64,000 bases of DNA from JBGTGG01 sp964398945 (GCA_964398945.1 CAYNOT010000014.1:77453-141452), one strand, 5' to 3'. Positions 35,841-45,420 are shown, counted from the stretch's first letter. The notes: generated by a model not told the origin, from the sequence alone. Numbers and translations: made by a program.

Positions 35841-37079
35841 TTAATGTTTCTTTGCCCTATTGTATGTTTTCCTTTTCTTAAAAGAGGATTTCTTCTTTTT
35901 GGCAGTTGGCTTCTTGGCCATGTTGTATGGTTTTTTTCCTTGAAAGGAAGTTTTTGTTTTCACTGTCGAAGATTTTTTTATTCCCGCCTTATTTACATTT
36001 TGATAGCGCTTGTTGGGCGAATAGGGAGCGTATTTTTTTTGCTTCTTTTTTAATTGTTGCGGTGATTTACTGCCTACTGATTTTCCGTATGCTGTGCTTA
36101 AACTTTTCCTTCTGTAGGTCAAAGAGTTTTTGTAATCGGCACGAAAATTCTTGTTGATTTTGGTTTCTTTATTGTTGAAATCCATCCGTATTACAAATTC
36201 ATTTGCAGCCCCCACGTATCCGCCAACGTTGCCCAATACCATTTCGCGCGAATAGCCAACCATCAAGTTTTTCGTAATCTTAAATCCAAGTGATGTATTT
36301 ATTATTTGTCCGCTTTTATTTATGGAATTCTCATCAAATTTTGTGGCCTGTGTATTCCGAAGCCCTATACCACCAATAACCCGGCCGTTAAAAGTGTAAA
36401 ATAGCCCGAGGTCAATGGAGTTGTTGATCGGTGACAATTTTCGATAAGCAACATAGGGCTCCAACAAATCTTGTCCACCGCGTAGCGGAACCATGCCTTG
36501 AGCGTACGCTGTATAATAACTGGTAAAAGAAGCAGAATCCTGCAACCACTCTGATCCCAGGCGGTTTGCGGCAATGCCCAATTGAAAGAAACGTGATTTA
36601 AAATTCAGCCCAAAAGAAAAATCAAAAGCCTGAATATCGCCATTGGAAAGCCGGAGATAGTCGATGTCGGTTGGGTCACTGTTGGTTTGCCCGTTTAACC
36701 GGGATGAATTGTACTCCCCGGCAACGCCCATGGAGAGCACATTGGTTTGATCAAAATTCAAGTGGTACGCGAATGCACCTGAAGCATAGATGTTCCTGAT
36801 AAAGTTTACATCTTCCTGATAAATGTTTGCACCAATTCCTACTTTGTGATTCAGCAAGGGTGTATGGATACTCAGAAAATTATTGGTAGGTGCCCCCTTA
36901 ACGTTCGCATAGTTTTGCCGAAAAGAATACGTAGCCGAACCAAAGGTAAGCCCTGCCGTGGACGGATTGTATATAAAAGAGTTGGTGAGCTTTTGCGTGA
37001 ACAAGGGGATATCCTGTGCGATTGCATGAAAGGAAAATGCAAGGAGGATTAAAGCGAGGGTAAGTAAAATTTTCCTCAT
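35841..37079 (-). CDS. PorP/SprF-family T9SS outer-membrane protein with a long basic C-terminal tail
   Basis: The 412-residue protein has a signal peptide (ending FHAIAQ) and a PorP/SprF barrel over residues about 22-305 (QDIPLFTQKLTNSFIYNPST, then VGIGANIYQEDV). The last 105 residues or so are extremely rich in lysine and arginine (for example SSFKKRKTYNRAKKH), far beyond the usual length of 300-340. PorP/SprF proteins anchor specific T9SS cargo at the surface. It starts 2 bp after the type-B cargo gene and is the last gene of a tight operon with the S74 fibre protein. The tail could bind acidic polysaccharide or DNA; that is inference. Confidence 0.9.
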   Translation of the reverse strand: MRKILLTLALILLAFSFHAIAQDIPLFTQKLTNSFIYNPSTAGLTFGSATYSFRQNYANVKGAPTNNFLSIHTPLLNHKVGIGANIYQEDVNFIRNIYASGAFAYHLNFDQTNVLSMGVAGEYNSSRLNGQTNSDPTDIDYLRLSNGDIQAFDFSFGLNFKSRFFQLGIAANRLGSEWLQDSASFTSYYTAYAQGMVPLRGGQDLLEPYVAYRKLSPINNSIDLGLFYTFNGRVIGGIGLRNTQATKFDENSINKSGQIINTSLGFKITKNLMVGYSREMVLGNVGGYVGAANEFVIRMDFNNKETKINKNFRADYKNSLTYRRKSLSTAYGKSVGSKSPQQLKKKQKKYAPYSPNKRYQNVNKAGIKKSSTVKTKTSFQGKKPYNMAKKPTAKKKKSSFKKRKTYNRAKKH

Positions 37080-37081
37080 CC

Positions 37082-38173
37082 CTAATTGGTTTGTAGTATG
37101 GTGACCATTTGAGAAATTTTTTCAGTAGTTGAGCTGCCCAGTAATTTATATTCAAGAACACAGATATAATTTCCGGGAGCCAGCTTACTAAAATTGAAAG
37201 GCTTAAAGCCAGGATCGTTCGGGTTAAAGTCCTTCCATTCTTTCACCACAGTTCCATATCGGTCCATCAGTGAAACTTTATTGGTTTCTGTCAATTCTAT
37301 ATTATCGATCACGAGCACATCATTGACACCATCCTGATTAAAAGGTGTGATCATATCATGGATGACCAGGTTGATTTTTTCCCCACGGCCAATGGTGAGC
37401 AACCCTGTTGTAGCAGCCTGTTGACTGGTAATAAAATTGCCGGAGGGTGCGCCTCCGAGGTTCGATCCCATGTTCGAAACAGGATCCTTATAAACAACCA
37501 CTAAATCGGAAACCCCGTCAAGCGAACCCAGGTTTTCAGCACTAAGCGAAACAGAAGAAGTTGAGCTATTGCCATTTGGTGATGACAATTCCCAATGGTG
37601 AGAAGAAAGCAGTTCATTAATTTCAGCAGGTAATGGATCGATGGACAATCCACCATTCACAACCCGCATCCCCAAAAGAGTGGAAGCGCCTTCGGTGATT
37701 TTTGCAGGCGCGAACAAACCGATAGTCCCGATTGGGAAATGGCGTGTTCCGTTACCTTGGTTGTAAAAGAATCCATTTACATACGAATTTGTATTTCCGG
37801 ATAACGCCTCACTTCCTTTGTAAATAATCCTTCCTGAATTTAAGGGTGTTAAAACGCCATCTGTAAACGTCATGGAATTCAGGAATACCCAATCACCCGA
37901 AGTGAATGTGCGTGTACCTCCGTTTTTGATTACAACATCCTTTATTTCCAAGGGGCTTATTGTGCTTAGTTGTTGACTTGTACCTAACAAGTGCAAATGG
38001 GCATTTGTTAAGTCGATAGTAGCGCTTTGATTGGTGATGTTGGTATTGGTGGCAATGATGGTGTTGGAGGCGGTGTTGAGTTGCGTTCCTGTGCTTACAC
38101 GAAGTTGTGCAAAGAGATTTCCGGAAATCAAACAGGAGCAAAGAATAAGAAGCGTATGTTTTTTATTCATCAT
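37082..38173 (-). CDS. T9SS type-B cargo with gliding-motility-associated C-terminal domain
   Basis: A protein of about 363 residues with a signal peptide (ending GNLFAQ), a low-complexity threonine/asparagine-rich N-terminal part and a C-terminal domain beginning ITPFNQDGVNDVLVIDNIE. It contains VSLMDRYGTVVKEW and PGNYICVLEYK, the hallmark of the gliding-associated (CHU_C, type-B) sorting domain. Such domains route proteins through T9SS and commonly pair with a PorP/SprF gene, which here starts 2 bp downstream. The start lies 1 bp after the S74 protein's stop, so it is translationally linked. Function of the N-terminal part is unknown. Confidence 0.88.
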   Translation of the reverse strand: MMNKKHTLLILCSCLISGNLFAQLRVSTGTQLNTASNTIIATNTNITNQSATIDLTNAHLHLLGTSQQLSTISPLEIKDVVIKNGGTRTFTSGDWVFLNSMTFTDGVLTPLNSGRIIYKGSEALSGNTNSYVNGFFYNQGNGTRHFPIGTIGLFAPAKITEGASTLLGMRVVNGGLSIDPLPAEINELLSSHHWELSSPNGNSSTSSVSLSAENLGSLDGVSDLVVVYKDPVSNMGSNLGGAPSGNFITSQQAATTGLLTIGRGEKINLVIHDMITPFNQDGVNDVLVIDNIELTETNKVSLMDRYGTVVKEWKDFNPNDPGFKPFNFSKLAPGNYICVLEYKLLGSSTTEKISQMVTILQTN

Positions 38174-38174
38174 C

Positions 38175-41100
38175 TTATTTTTTTGCTTGAGCACCTAACA
38201 TCTTTTTAATTTCTTCAAGACTTTTGGAAAGCTCTTGTTGTTGAGCTTCAATTTCGGAGACCTTGGATTCGAGCGATCCTTTTTCGGCTTTAAGTTTTTG
38301 GTTTTCGGCTTCAAGGTTTTCAATTTTGGCAATGAGTTCTTGAATTGCTTTTATCGAAACAATTTGTGCGTTGTAGGTATCGATTTGTAAAATCTCCTGA
38401 CCGTCACCTTTTAAATACTCCCCACTTCCCTGAACAGCCTCAGGAAAAACTTCTTGAAATTCCTGGGCAATGAAATTGTAATAGTATTGGTTTTTGATGG
38501 TTGGGTTTCTTTCCATCCACTCAGCCGTGTATTTAAACATCACCGGCCTAAGTTTTTTTACCGTCTCAATTCCATTGGTAATATCCTTTATGTTGGTTTT
38601 GATCCTTCTATCTGAGTTGGCAATCCATGTACCCGCTGTGGTTTTTGAGGCCTCTCCATTGACTTCGAGCCTATTGGTAGAAGGTGTCCGGGAAAAACCA
38701 GCATTTCCATTTTTCAGGATGGTCAATGCATTGCTTCTTGCTGCGAAATCCGTTCCATTTCCAACTTCAAATACGGGGTCAGTTGCGACCCATGTTGTTA
38801 CACTTCCGGGGAGCGATGAATTAAATAACCCTACCGCAACACCGCCAAAAGTATTGGCAACGTTATACCTACCAACTACAAAAGAGTTATCACCATTTGC
38901 ATTGTTCCCAAAGCCAAGTGCCACTCCATGCGCACCATTTGCGGAACCACCATCCCCCAAAACGACAGAACTAAATCCTAATGCGCGTGCCCGTTTGCCC
39001 AGTGCAATTGCATTGGTACCGGAGGCTTGGGTATTATACCCCATGGAAATGGAATATTCGCCAACACTTGCATCATTCCATCGGGCCTGCTCCCCACCTC
39101 CTTCATCTTCCACCGTGCCTGCCCGGATGGCACCCTTTCTGGGATACCACATAAATCTTGTACCCGCTCCGGTGGCTGGAATAGATCCTGTAAGATATGT
39201 ACCACGCGCTACAAATCCATTATCGAGGTTTAAATCCATGGCAGCAATTCCAGTCATGGTTTGTCCACCGTCATATGCACCTTGTAAACTAGATGCCCCC
39301 GCTGCTGTCGTCCATGTGGGTGGTAGTCCGGCACCAGCAGAGGTAAGCACCTGGCCGGCAGTTCCTGCTAAGTTATTAGGCATTAAAGCCCCTGAAAAGC
39401 GAACATTTCCGGTGACATCAAGTTTTTGGGAAGGTGCAGTATTCGCAATACCAATATTTCCTGTAGGATCCACTGTAAAATGTTTATTGGTTGTTGGGGC
39501 TGTGGGATGTGTACTTATCCAAAGGGTATTTGACAATGGATCTGTCCAAATTTTGGCTATCAGGTTATTGTTATCTTGCCTTATGAAATCAATGTCGACT
39601 GCATCAGCCGGAGATCCTGCAGAACCACTTAATGTAAGGTTACCACTTTGCAATTCAAGGACACTTCTTGGAGTAGTCGTTCCAATCCCGACCCGTGTAT
39701 TTGCGTTTGCCCCATTAACCCCATCAATACTACCCAATACAATCGTATTATTCTGATTAACGAACGCTCTGGATCCGATGGCAGTAGCATTTATTAAACC
39801 TGCGGCACCTACATTTGTATTGTCACCCAGCAAGGTATTTCGTTGCCCGGTTGTATTTGCCACACCTGCAAGCCTTCCAACAAATGTATTAAGTTGTCCG
39901 GTGGAGTTCACGCCAGATGCTGAGCCGATCAATGTACTTCCTGAAGTTGAGCCTGCACTTTGCCCTGATTCGAAACCAAGGAAGGCATTGTTGCTACCCG
40001 TAGCGTTAAGACCTGCATCTTTTCCTACATACGTGTTGAACCCGCTAGTCGTATTCGTTTGACCGGCCCCCCTTCCAATAAATGTATTGTCAGCACCAGT
40101 GGTATTGGCTTGTCCTGCACCTGCACCAAAAAAAGCACCATTGGCAGCAGTATTCACCGTACCTGCCCCAACACCTGCAAAAAGATTATTGGTTCCGGGG
40201 TTTGAGATCAAGGTACTACCTGAGGGAGTAGTCCATGTTGGAGGTAAACCTGGACCTGCAGATGTTAGAATTTGTCCGGATGCACCTGCTAAATTATTAG
40301 GCAACAATGCACCTGAAAATTCAATATCCCCAGCAACATCTAACGTTGATGATGGGGCTGTTGCACCTCCGATTCCAATATTTGAAGTAACCGGGTCAAT
40401 AAAAAAAGGGGCAAAAAGCATATCCCCAAACTTGCCAATTGCAAATCCTCCACTGTGAACTTGATTGTTGGCACCAAACAACCAACTTGTTCCACTTGTG
40501 CTTCTAAACCAAGCGTCCTCATCATCGCCAACATCAATAGTTTCAATAAACCCATCATTGATACGTATTGCGGGGCTCGCACTCTCCGTACCAGTAATAT
40601 CAATAGGAGTTGCCGCGGCCAATGTTATTGTGTTGCCACCATCATAGGCACTTTGTAAAGAACCGCCTCCTGCAATTGTTGACCATGCAGGTGTAGTACC
40701 CGGTCCAGCAGATGTCAGCACTTGACCCGCCACACCAAAATCCGGGGTGCCACCCAAACCTAATCCACCAATAAGTCCCATATTCCCCTCAAAAAATCCA
40801 GCGAAGCCGTTTGTGGCCCGTGCATATATCCCGTAATTAGAACCACTTGCGCCTGTTGCATCTCCATATAAACCATAATTGGTACCGCCATTGGTTGCAA
40901 CTCCCCTGATTCCATAGTTAACAGCCCCTGCACCATTTGACATGGAAATAATACCAGTGCTATTGCCACTCGTTCCAGGAACTAAAACATTAATACCAGT
41001 AAGATTTGCACCTGCACCTAAAGAAATGTTTGCACCAGAAGATGATTGAACAAGTTGTGCCCCAAAGTTGGGGGAAATTTTTGTTCCGGCTATTGCAGCA

Positions 41101-43139
41101 GCAGCATTTACATCTGCATTAACAATAGTTCCGTCTAAAATCTTTGCGGAGTTAATCGCATTATTGCCAACGGTAAGGGTACCCGCAGAAGACATCGTTG
41201 CATCCCCACTCACAGCAACACCAGTGGCAATGTCGGACGCATTGCCCACAAATATTTCCCCCGCATTTAAGGTATTGTTCATCGCACCTAAATTAGCCAA
41301 TGCTGCTCCAGGAGTTGTTGCCCCTGTTCCTCCTTGTGCTATTGACAGTATACCTGTTGTAATTTTTGAAGCATCTAAATCCGGAATATCAGTTGCCGCC
41401 AATGTGCGGAATGTTGGTGCCCCGGCAGATCCTGTAGGTGCAGCGAAAACGGTTGCTGCTGGTTGTGATGCCAGCGTAGCATTAAGTACTCCTGTGGTTG
41501 TAATGGGTGAACCGGTAACTGTGAAAATAGATGGCAAGGTAAGCCCAACACTGGTAACCGTCCCTGAGCCAACAGGAAGTAATGCTGGTGCCCAACTGGT
41601 CCCGTTGAATTGAAGGACTTGATTTGCTGTTGCGCCCATTGAATTTAAGTCAGCAGCCTGGATACTACTATCTGCTATCTTAGCCGAGTTGATAGCATTG
41701 TTAGCGATTGTTAATGCACCCGCACTAAGGGTTGCATCACCGGAAAGTGCGACACCTGAATTTGAACTTCCATCACCAATTAATATCTGGCCATTTGATA
41801 GGGTTGGTGTTGCCCCGCCTCCTACATCATCGGCAGCAGGTGCCCAACTGGTCCCATTGAATTTCAGGATTTGTCCATTTGTTGGAACGGTGCTCGCAAC
41901 AGCCCGACCTTGAATTGCAATGACTGTCGGATTTACGACTGTACCCGATAAATCGCCACCGGTAGTGGAGGCGATGCCCAATTTTGCGTTGAATGCAGCC
42001 CAGTCAGTCGATAATAAAAAACCATTGGTTGTTCCATTGGCTTGTGAAATACTGATTACCGGAGTAGTTGTCGGTGTCGTTACCGAAATGGGCCCGTTTC
42101 CGGAAACATTTGTTACCGTTCCGCTCCCTGTCGCTAGGGTGGCAGGGTTCCACAATGTACCATTGAATTGCAACACCTGACCATTGGTTGCCCCCATTGA
42201 ATTAAGGTCATTTGCAATGATAGTCCCGTCTTCAATTTCTGCCGAAGAAACACTTCCATCTGCTATTTTTGCCCCATTAATTACATTGTTAGCGATTGTA
42301 AGTGTTCCTCCATTCAATGTAGCATCACCTGTTAGGGTGGTGGCAGAATTTGTGGTCCCGTTACCAGTTAAAATTTGTCCGTTGGATAAAGTAGGTGTTG
42401 CTCCTACGCCTGCGTCATCAGCAGCCGGAGCCCAGGTTGTGCCGTTAAATTTTAACACTTGGCCATTGGTGGCACTCATGGGATTCAAGTCTGTTCCCAA
42501 TATTGATCCATCTGCGATTTTTGCTGAATTGACAGCGTTATTAGAAATTGTAAATGCGGAACCGCTTAATGTAACATCCCCGGTAATCGTGGTCGCTGCA
42601 TTCGCTGTCCCATTTCCGGTGACTAATTGACCATTATTCAAGATTATACTTGCTCCACCCGCATCATCGGTTCCAGGAGCCCAACTGGTACCGTTCCACT
42701 TTAGTACTTGTCCGATAGTTGGTGGGGTAGCATTGGAAGAAGTCCATTGAGTTCCATTCCATTGTAGTAACTGTCCGGCACTTGTTGGGGCAGTATTCGC
42801 TATCTGAACGGAATTGCCGCTTGAAATTGACAACGTATTTCCCGAAAGGGAAAGTGTCTGGGCTACGCCATCGCCTCCACCGCCTACTTCAACCCAGATT
42901 GTACCGTTGTTGTAGTATACTTTTTTGTCGGAATCATCAAAGACCACCATGCCTTTTGAGGCGGTGACATTAGTTCGATTGGTGACAACGGGTAGTATAA
43001 GCCCTTGACTACCATTTCCTTGTAACCAAAGAACAGCATTGCTGTTGATTTGATCCGTACCGATGGATACGGATTGCTGAGCATATCCCGCAAGGGATAT
43101 TGCCCCAGACAGGAGCAATGATAAAAGGATTCTTTTCAT
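38175..43139 (-). CDS. giant surface fibre/adhesin with YadA-like head repeats and S74 self-cleaving chaperone
   Basis: The 1654-residue protein has a signal peptide (ending LAGYAQ). Residues about 90-560 hold repeats of the type NGQVLKFNGTTWAPAADDAG and ANNVINGAKIADGS; about 960-1150 hold glycine/asparagine repeats (NTFIGRGAGQTNTTSG); about 1361-1440 look like YadA-head repeats (GTNAIALGKRARALGFSS). From S1509 runs a peptidase-S74 intramolecular chaperone (SDRRIKTNI; serine 1509 and lysine 1514 spaced +5 as in endosialidase), then a coiled coil to the end. S74 domains drive trimerisation of beta-helical fibres and cut themselves off. No phage gene is nearby. It leads the operon with the T9SS cargo and PorP/SprF genes. 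Confidence 0.9.
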   Translation of the reverse strand: MKRILLSLLLSGAISLAGYAQQSVSIGTDQINSNAVLWLQGNGSQGLILPVVTNRTNVTASKGMVVFDDSDKKVYYNNGTIWVEVGGGGDGVAQTLSLSGNTLSISSGNSVQIANTAPTSAGQLLQWNGTQWTSSNATPPTIGQVLKWNGTSWAPGTDDAGGASIILNNGQLVTGNGTANAATTITGDVTLSGSAFTISNNAVNSAKIADGSILGTDLNPMSATNGQVLKFNGTTWAPAADDAGVGATPTLSNGQILTGNGTTNSATTLTGDATLNGGTLTIANNVINGAKIADGSVSSAEIEDGTIIANDLNSMGATNGQVLQFNGTLWNPATLATGSGTVTNVSGNGPISVTTPTTTPVISISQANGTTNGFLLSTDWAAFNAKLGIASTTGGDLSGTVVNPTVIAIQGRAVASTVPTNGQILKFNGTSWAPAADDVGGGATPTLSNGQILIGDGSSNSGVALSGDATLSAGALTIANNAINSAKIADSSIQAADLNSMGATANQVLQFNGTSWAPALLPVGSGTVTSVGLTLPSIFTVTGSPITTTGVLNATLASQPAATVFAAPTGSAGAPTFRTLAATDIPDLDASKITTGILSIAQGGTGATTPGAALANLGAMNNTLNAGEIFVGNASDIATGVAVSGDATMSSAGTLTVGNNAINSAKILDGTIVNADVNAAAAIAGTKISPNFGAQLVQSSSGANISLGAGANLTGINVLVPGTSGNSTGIISMSNGAGAVNYGIRGVATNGGTNYGLYGDATGASGSNYGIYARATNGFAGFFEGNMGLIGGLGLGGTPDFGVAGQVLTSAGPGTTPAWSTIAGGGSLQSAYDGGNTITLAAATPIDITGTESASPAIRINDGFIETIDVGDDEDAWFRSTSGTSWLFGANNQVHSGGFAIGKFGDMLFAPFFIDPVTSNIGIGGATAPSSTLDVAGDIEFSGALLPNNLAGASGQILTSAGPGLPPTWTTPSGSTLISNPGTNNLFAGVGAGTVNTAANGAFFGAGAGQANTTGADNTFIGRGAGQTNTTSGFNTYVGKDAGLNATGSNNAFLGFESGQSAGSTSGSTLIGSASGVNSTGQLNTFVGRLAGVANTTGQRNTLLGDNTNVGAAGLINATAIGSRAFVNQNNTIVLGSIDGVNGANANTRVGIGTTTPRSVLELQSGNLTLSGSAGSPADAVDIDFIRQDNNNLIAKIWTDPLSNTLWISTHPTAPTTNKHFTVDPTGNIGIANTAPSQKLDVTGNVRFSGALMPNNLAGTAGQVLTSAGAGLPPTWTTAAGASSLQGAYDGGQTMTGIAAMDLNLDNGFVARGTYLTGSIPATGAGTRFMWYPRKGAIRAGTVEDEGGGEQARWNDASVGEYSISMGYNTQASGTNAIALGKRARALGFSSVVLGDGGSANGAHGVALGFGNNANGDNSFVVGRYNVANTFGGVAVGLFNSSLPGSVTTWVATDPVFEVGNGTDFAARSNALTILKNGNAGFSRTPSTNRLEVNGEASKTTAGTWIANSDRRIKTNIKDITNGIETVKKLRPVMFKYTAEWMERNPTIKNQYYYNFIAQEFQEVFPEAVQGSGEYLKGDGQEILQIDTYNAQIVSIKAIQELIAKIENLEAENQKLKAEKGSLESKVSEIEAQQQELSKSLEEIKKMLGAQAKK

Positions 43140-43423
43140 AAAGGATTGAGTGTTTGAAGGAGCCATAACCAACTAAATTGCGACACGTTAATTTAAACTA
43201 AAGAAAATGGGGGTGCTTGAACGTGAAAGTTAGTGATTTTGTCGAGAAAACGGTGTTGGAACGAGCTTAAGATCAGAAGACTTTGTGGAATTTTTTACAC
43301 GCTCTCCAATAGAGAAGAAAAGTGCTTCTTGGCCAGAAGTTATCTGGCATTAACAGGGTAATAGCAGGCTGGGGCGGGATAGGATTGCCCCCTTATTAAA
43401 GATAAGAGTCAAAAAAATCAATG

Positions 43424-43507
43424 TGCCCAGGACTGGATTCGAACCAGCACACCAGTTACGGCACTACCCCCTCAAAGTAGCGTGTCTACCAATTTCACCA
43501 CCTGGGC
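43424..43507 (-). tRNA. tRNA-Leu (anticodon GAG)
   Basis: The minus strand folds as a cloverleaf with acceptor stem GCCCAGG/CCTGGGC and discriminator A, D-arm GAAATTGGTAGACAC, and anticodon stem CTACT/GGTAG with loop TTGAGGG (anticodon GAG). A long class II variable arm and T-arm GGTTCGAATCC complete it. Length is 84 nt; CCA is not encoded. Confidence 0.95.
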
Positions 43508-43567
43508 AAGGTGTTTAGTCAGGGCGACAAAAGTAACAACTTCGCCCTTATCGCAAAACAGTCTTTA

Positions 43568-43945
43568 CTAACTTCTTCCTATCCAAATACCGAAAAGGAC
43601 TGCCAAAACCCCAAGGATAACGCTTGCACCGATATATGAGAGTGCAGTTCCAATCTGTTTGTCATTGATCAGGTTAACATTTTCAAGGGCAAAAGCTGAA
43701 AAGGTGGTGAAGCCCCCGCAGAATCCAACACCCATAAAAAGCCGGGTTGATTCTGAGAGGTCTGCCCGTTTTAAGGCAACCCCTGCAATAATCCCGACAA
43801 TAAAGGATCCGATAATATTGACCGTTAATGTGCCGAAAAAGAAATTCTTTATAAGGTATTGATCGATTGCCCTTACCGAAACATACCGGAGGATGCTTCC
43901 TAAAAGGCCACCTAGTCCAACGGCTAGTATATTATAGAAAGTCAT
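43568..43945 (-). CDS. crcB: fluoride ion exporter (Fluc/CrcB)
   Basis: The 125-residue four-helix membrane protein of the CrcB/Fluc family works as a dual-topology dimer exporting fluoride. GGLLGSILRYVSVR, the pore asparagine in TLTVNIIGSF, and GFCGGFTTFSAFALE with the phenylalanine-box are all present. The gene is divergent from the Rrf2 regulator with 73 bp between. I see no fluoride riboswitch upstream. Confidence 0.97.
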   Translation of the reverse strand: MTFYNILAVGLGGLLGSILRYVSVRAIDQYLIKNFFFGTLTVNIIGSFIVGIIAGVALKRADLSESTRLFMGVGFCGGFTTFSAFALENVNLINDKQIGTALSYIGASVILGVLAVLFGIWIGRS

Positions 43946-44018
43946 AGGAATGAATTGCTTCGGTTTAATTATGCAACTAATATAATGGTGCTAACTTTAT
44001 GCACAAAAACCAACAGCA

Positions 44019-44462
44019 ATGCTTTCGAAGAAATGTAAATATGCCATTCATGCTTTAGTGTATTTAACAGAACGTTATCAGCAGGGGCCAATCCATATTC
44101 AAGAGATTGCTGAGAAGCAGGGCATTCCTAAAAAATTTTTAGAAGCAATCTTGTTGGACTTACGCAATGCGAATATCCTGCATAGCAAAAAAGGAAAGGG
44201 TGGAGGATATTATCTATATAAAAACCCGGAAGAGGTAAATTTAATAGAGATTATACGCTTGATGGATGGTGCGATTGCGATGCTCCCATGTGTTTCGCTA
44301 AAATACTATGAACCTTGTGAGGAATGTAAAGATGAAATAAGCTGCGGAATTCGCGATGCGTTTATAGGTGTGCGGGATCAAACGCTGGCAGTGTTGGCCC
44401 AAAATACATTGTCGCATATTGTAGATCGAAAGAAAGAAAAGCAGGAGTCAGCCGGGAATTAA
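44019..44462 (+). CDS. Rrf2-family transcriptional regulator
   Basis: The 147-residue protein opens with MLSKKCKYAIHALVYL, the Rrf2 winged-helix start, followed by IQEIAEKQGIPKKFLEAILLDL and KGKGGGYYL. Three or four cysteines in LPCVSLKYYEPCEECKDEISCG are placed like the cluster ligands of IscR/NsrR-type sensors, so an Fe-S cofactor is plausible. Targets are unknown; a small gene follows 70 bp later. It may respond to redox state, NO or cysteine. Confidence 0.93.
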   Translation: MLSKKCKYAIHALVYLTERYQQGPIHIQEIAEKQGIPKKFLEAILLDLRNANILHSKKGKGGGYYLYKNPEEVNLIEIIRLMDGAIAMLPCVSLKYYEPCEECKDEISCGIRDAFIGVRDQTLAVLAQNTLSHIVDRKKEKQESAGN

Positions 44463-44532
44463 TAGATTTCAAAGAATTTTACAGAACCCAATAGGGGTCT
44501 TGTTCGTTGTAGTTGTCAAATTTGTAAAAACA

Positions 44533-44691
44533 ATGCACATGGACAGAAGTCGCCAGCCAATCCGATACGATGAACGCCAGCCGGTTTCGTATCAGCAATC
44601 GTTTGAATTAGCACAACTTAATCTGATACGCTCGCTGGAGGAAGAATGGTTTCATAAATATCTTGAAGAGGCCGTTGTTGTAACAGAATAG
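44533..44691 (+). CDS. small hypothetical protein (52 residues)
   Basis: The frame begins MHMDRSRQPIRYDERQPVSY and continues with a predicted amphipathic helix (QSFELAQLNLIRSLEEEW). A longer in-frame start at 44500 adds a hydrophobic stretch and is less likely. It lies between Rrf2 and a DUF2490 gene on the same strand. I recognise no family; it may be a small regulatory protein controlled by Rrf2. Confidence 0.5.
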   Translation: MHMDRSRQPIRYDERQPVSYQQSFELAQLNLIRSLEEEWFHKYLEEAVVVTE

Positions 44692-44732
44692 ATTCCCTTC
44701 TCCTTTTTTCAATTCTTTTGTAGGTTGCCGAC

Positions 44733-45419
44733 ATGAAGAAAGTCGTACTATTTCCATTTCTGATCATCAGCACGTTAACATTTAGCCAGGACCAACCACA
44801 GGATCATGTTGGTAATTGGTTGATGTATTTTGGAAACCACAAGCTTTCAGGAAAATACAGTATTCACACGGAGGCACAAATTCGTTTGTTTGAGCCTATT
44901 AGTAATTTCAACCAGGGGTTTGTCCGGTTGGGGTTGAGCTATCATATCAATGACTATTCGTTGGCGACTGCGGGGTATGGATATTTTAGAACGGAGTCTT
45001 TTGCGAAAGGTGATAAAAATGTTTTCTCGAACGAGCATCGGGTTTGGCAACAATTTATTTTGCGGAATAAAATCAGTCGTGTAGATTTCGAACATCGCTA
45101 TCGGTTGGAACAACGTTGGATTTCTGTATCCACTGGTGAAGATGATTACAAGAACCGTATTCGCTACAGATTATACGTAGGTATTCCATTGAATAATCCT
45201 AAAATGGATGACGGTACAATTTATTTGGCGTTCTATGATGAAATATTTTTAGACTTGTCGGATACCCCGTTTGATCAAAACCGATTATATGGTGCGCTCG
45301 GATATAAATTGAACAAAGCATGGAACTTTCAAGTAGGGTATCTAAGCCACCGGCTTGGAAGCACATCCCTTGATCGTCTGCAATTCTCCGTTTTTCTGAA
45401 TACGGGATTGGATAATTGA
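44733..45419 (+). CDS. DUF2490-family outer-membrane protein
   Basis: The 228-residue protein has a signal peptide (ending STLTFSQ) and a beta-barrel pattern beginning VGNWLMYFGNHKLSGKYSIH, with internal EHRVWQQFILRNKI and RIRYRLYVGIPL. It matches the DUF2490 family, small outer-membrane barrels of unknown function common in Bacteroidota. Its stop is 1 bp from that of the convergent GDYXXLXY gene. Confidence 0.85.
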   Translation: MKKVVLFPFLIISTLTFSQDQPQDHVGNWLMYFGNHKLSGKYSIHTEAQIRLFEPISNFNQGFVRLGLSYHINDYSLATAGYGYFRTESFAKGDKNVFSNEHRVWQQFILRNKISRVDFEHRYRLEQRWISVSTGEDDYKNRIRYRLYVGIPLNNPKMDDGTIYLAFYDEIFLDLSDTPFDQNRLYGALGYKLNKAWNFQVGYLSHRLGSTSLDRLQFSVFLNTGLDN

Positions 45420-45420
45420 T

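Noticed and set aside
38494..39756. 420-codon plus-strand frame
   Set aside because: It lies wholly within the fibre gene on the other strand and arises from its repetitive, stop-poor composition; no recognisable protein.
38175..43139. Prophage tail-fibre gene
   Set aside because: S74 and repeat architecture are phage-like, but the protein has a Sec signal and sits in an operon with T9SS genes, with no capsid, tail or lysis genes near.
43946..44018. Fluoride riboswitch before crcB
   Set aside because: The 73-bp region lacks the conserved pseudoknot sequence; nothing supports it.
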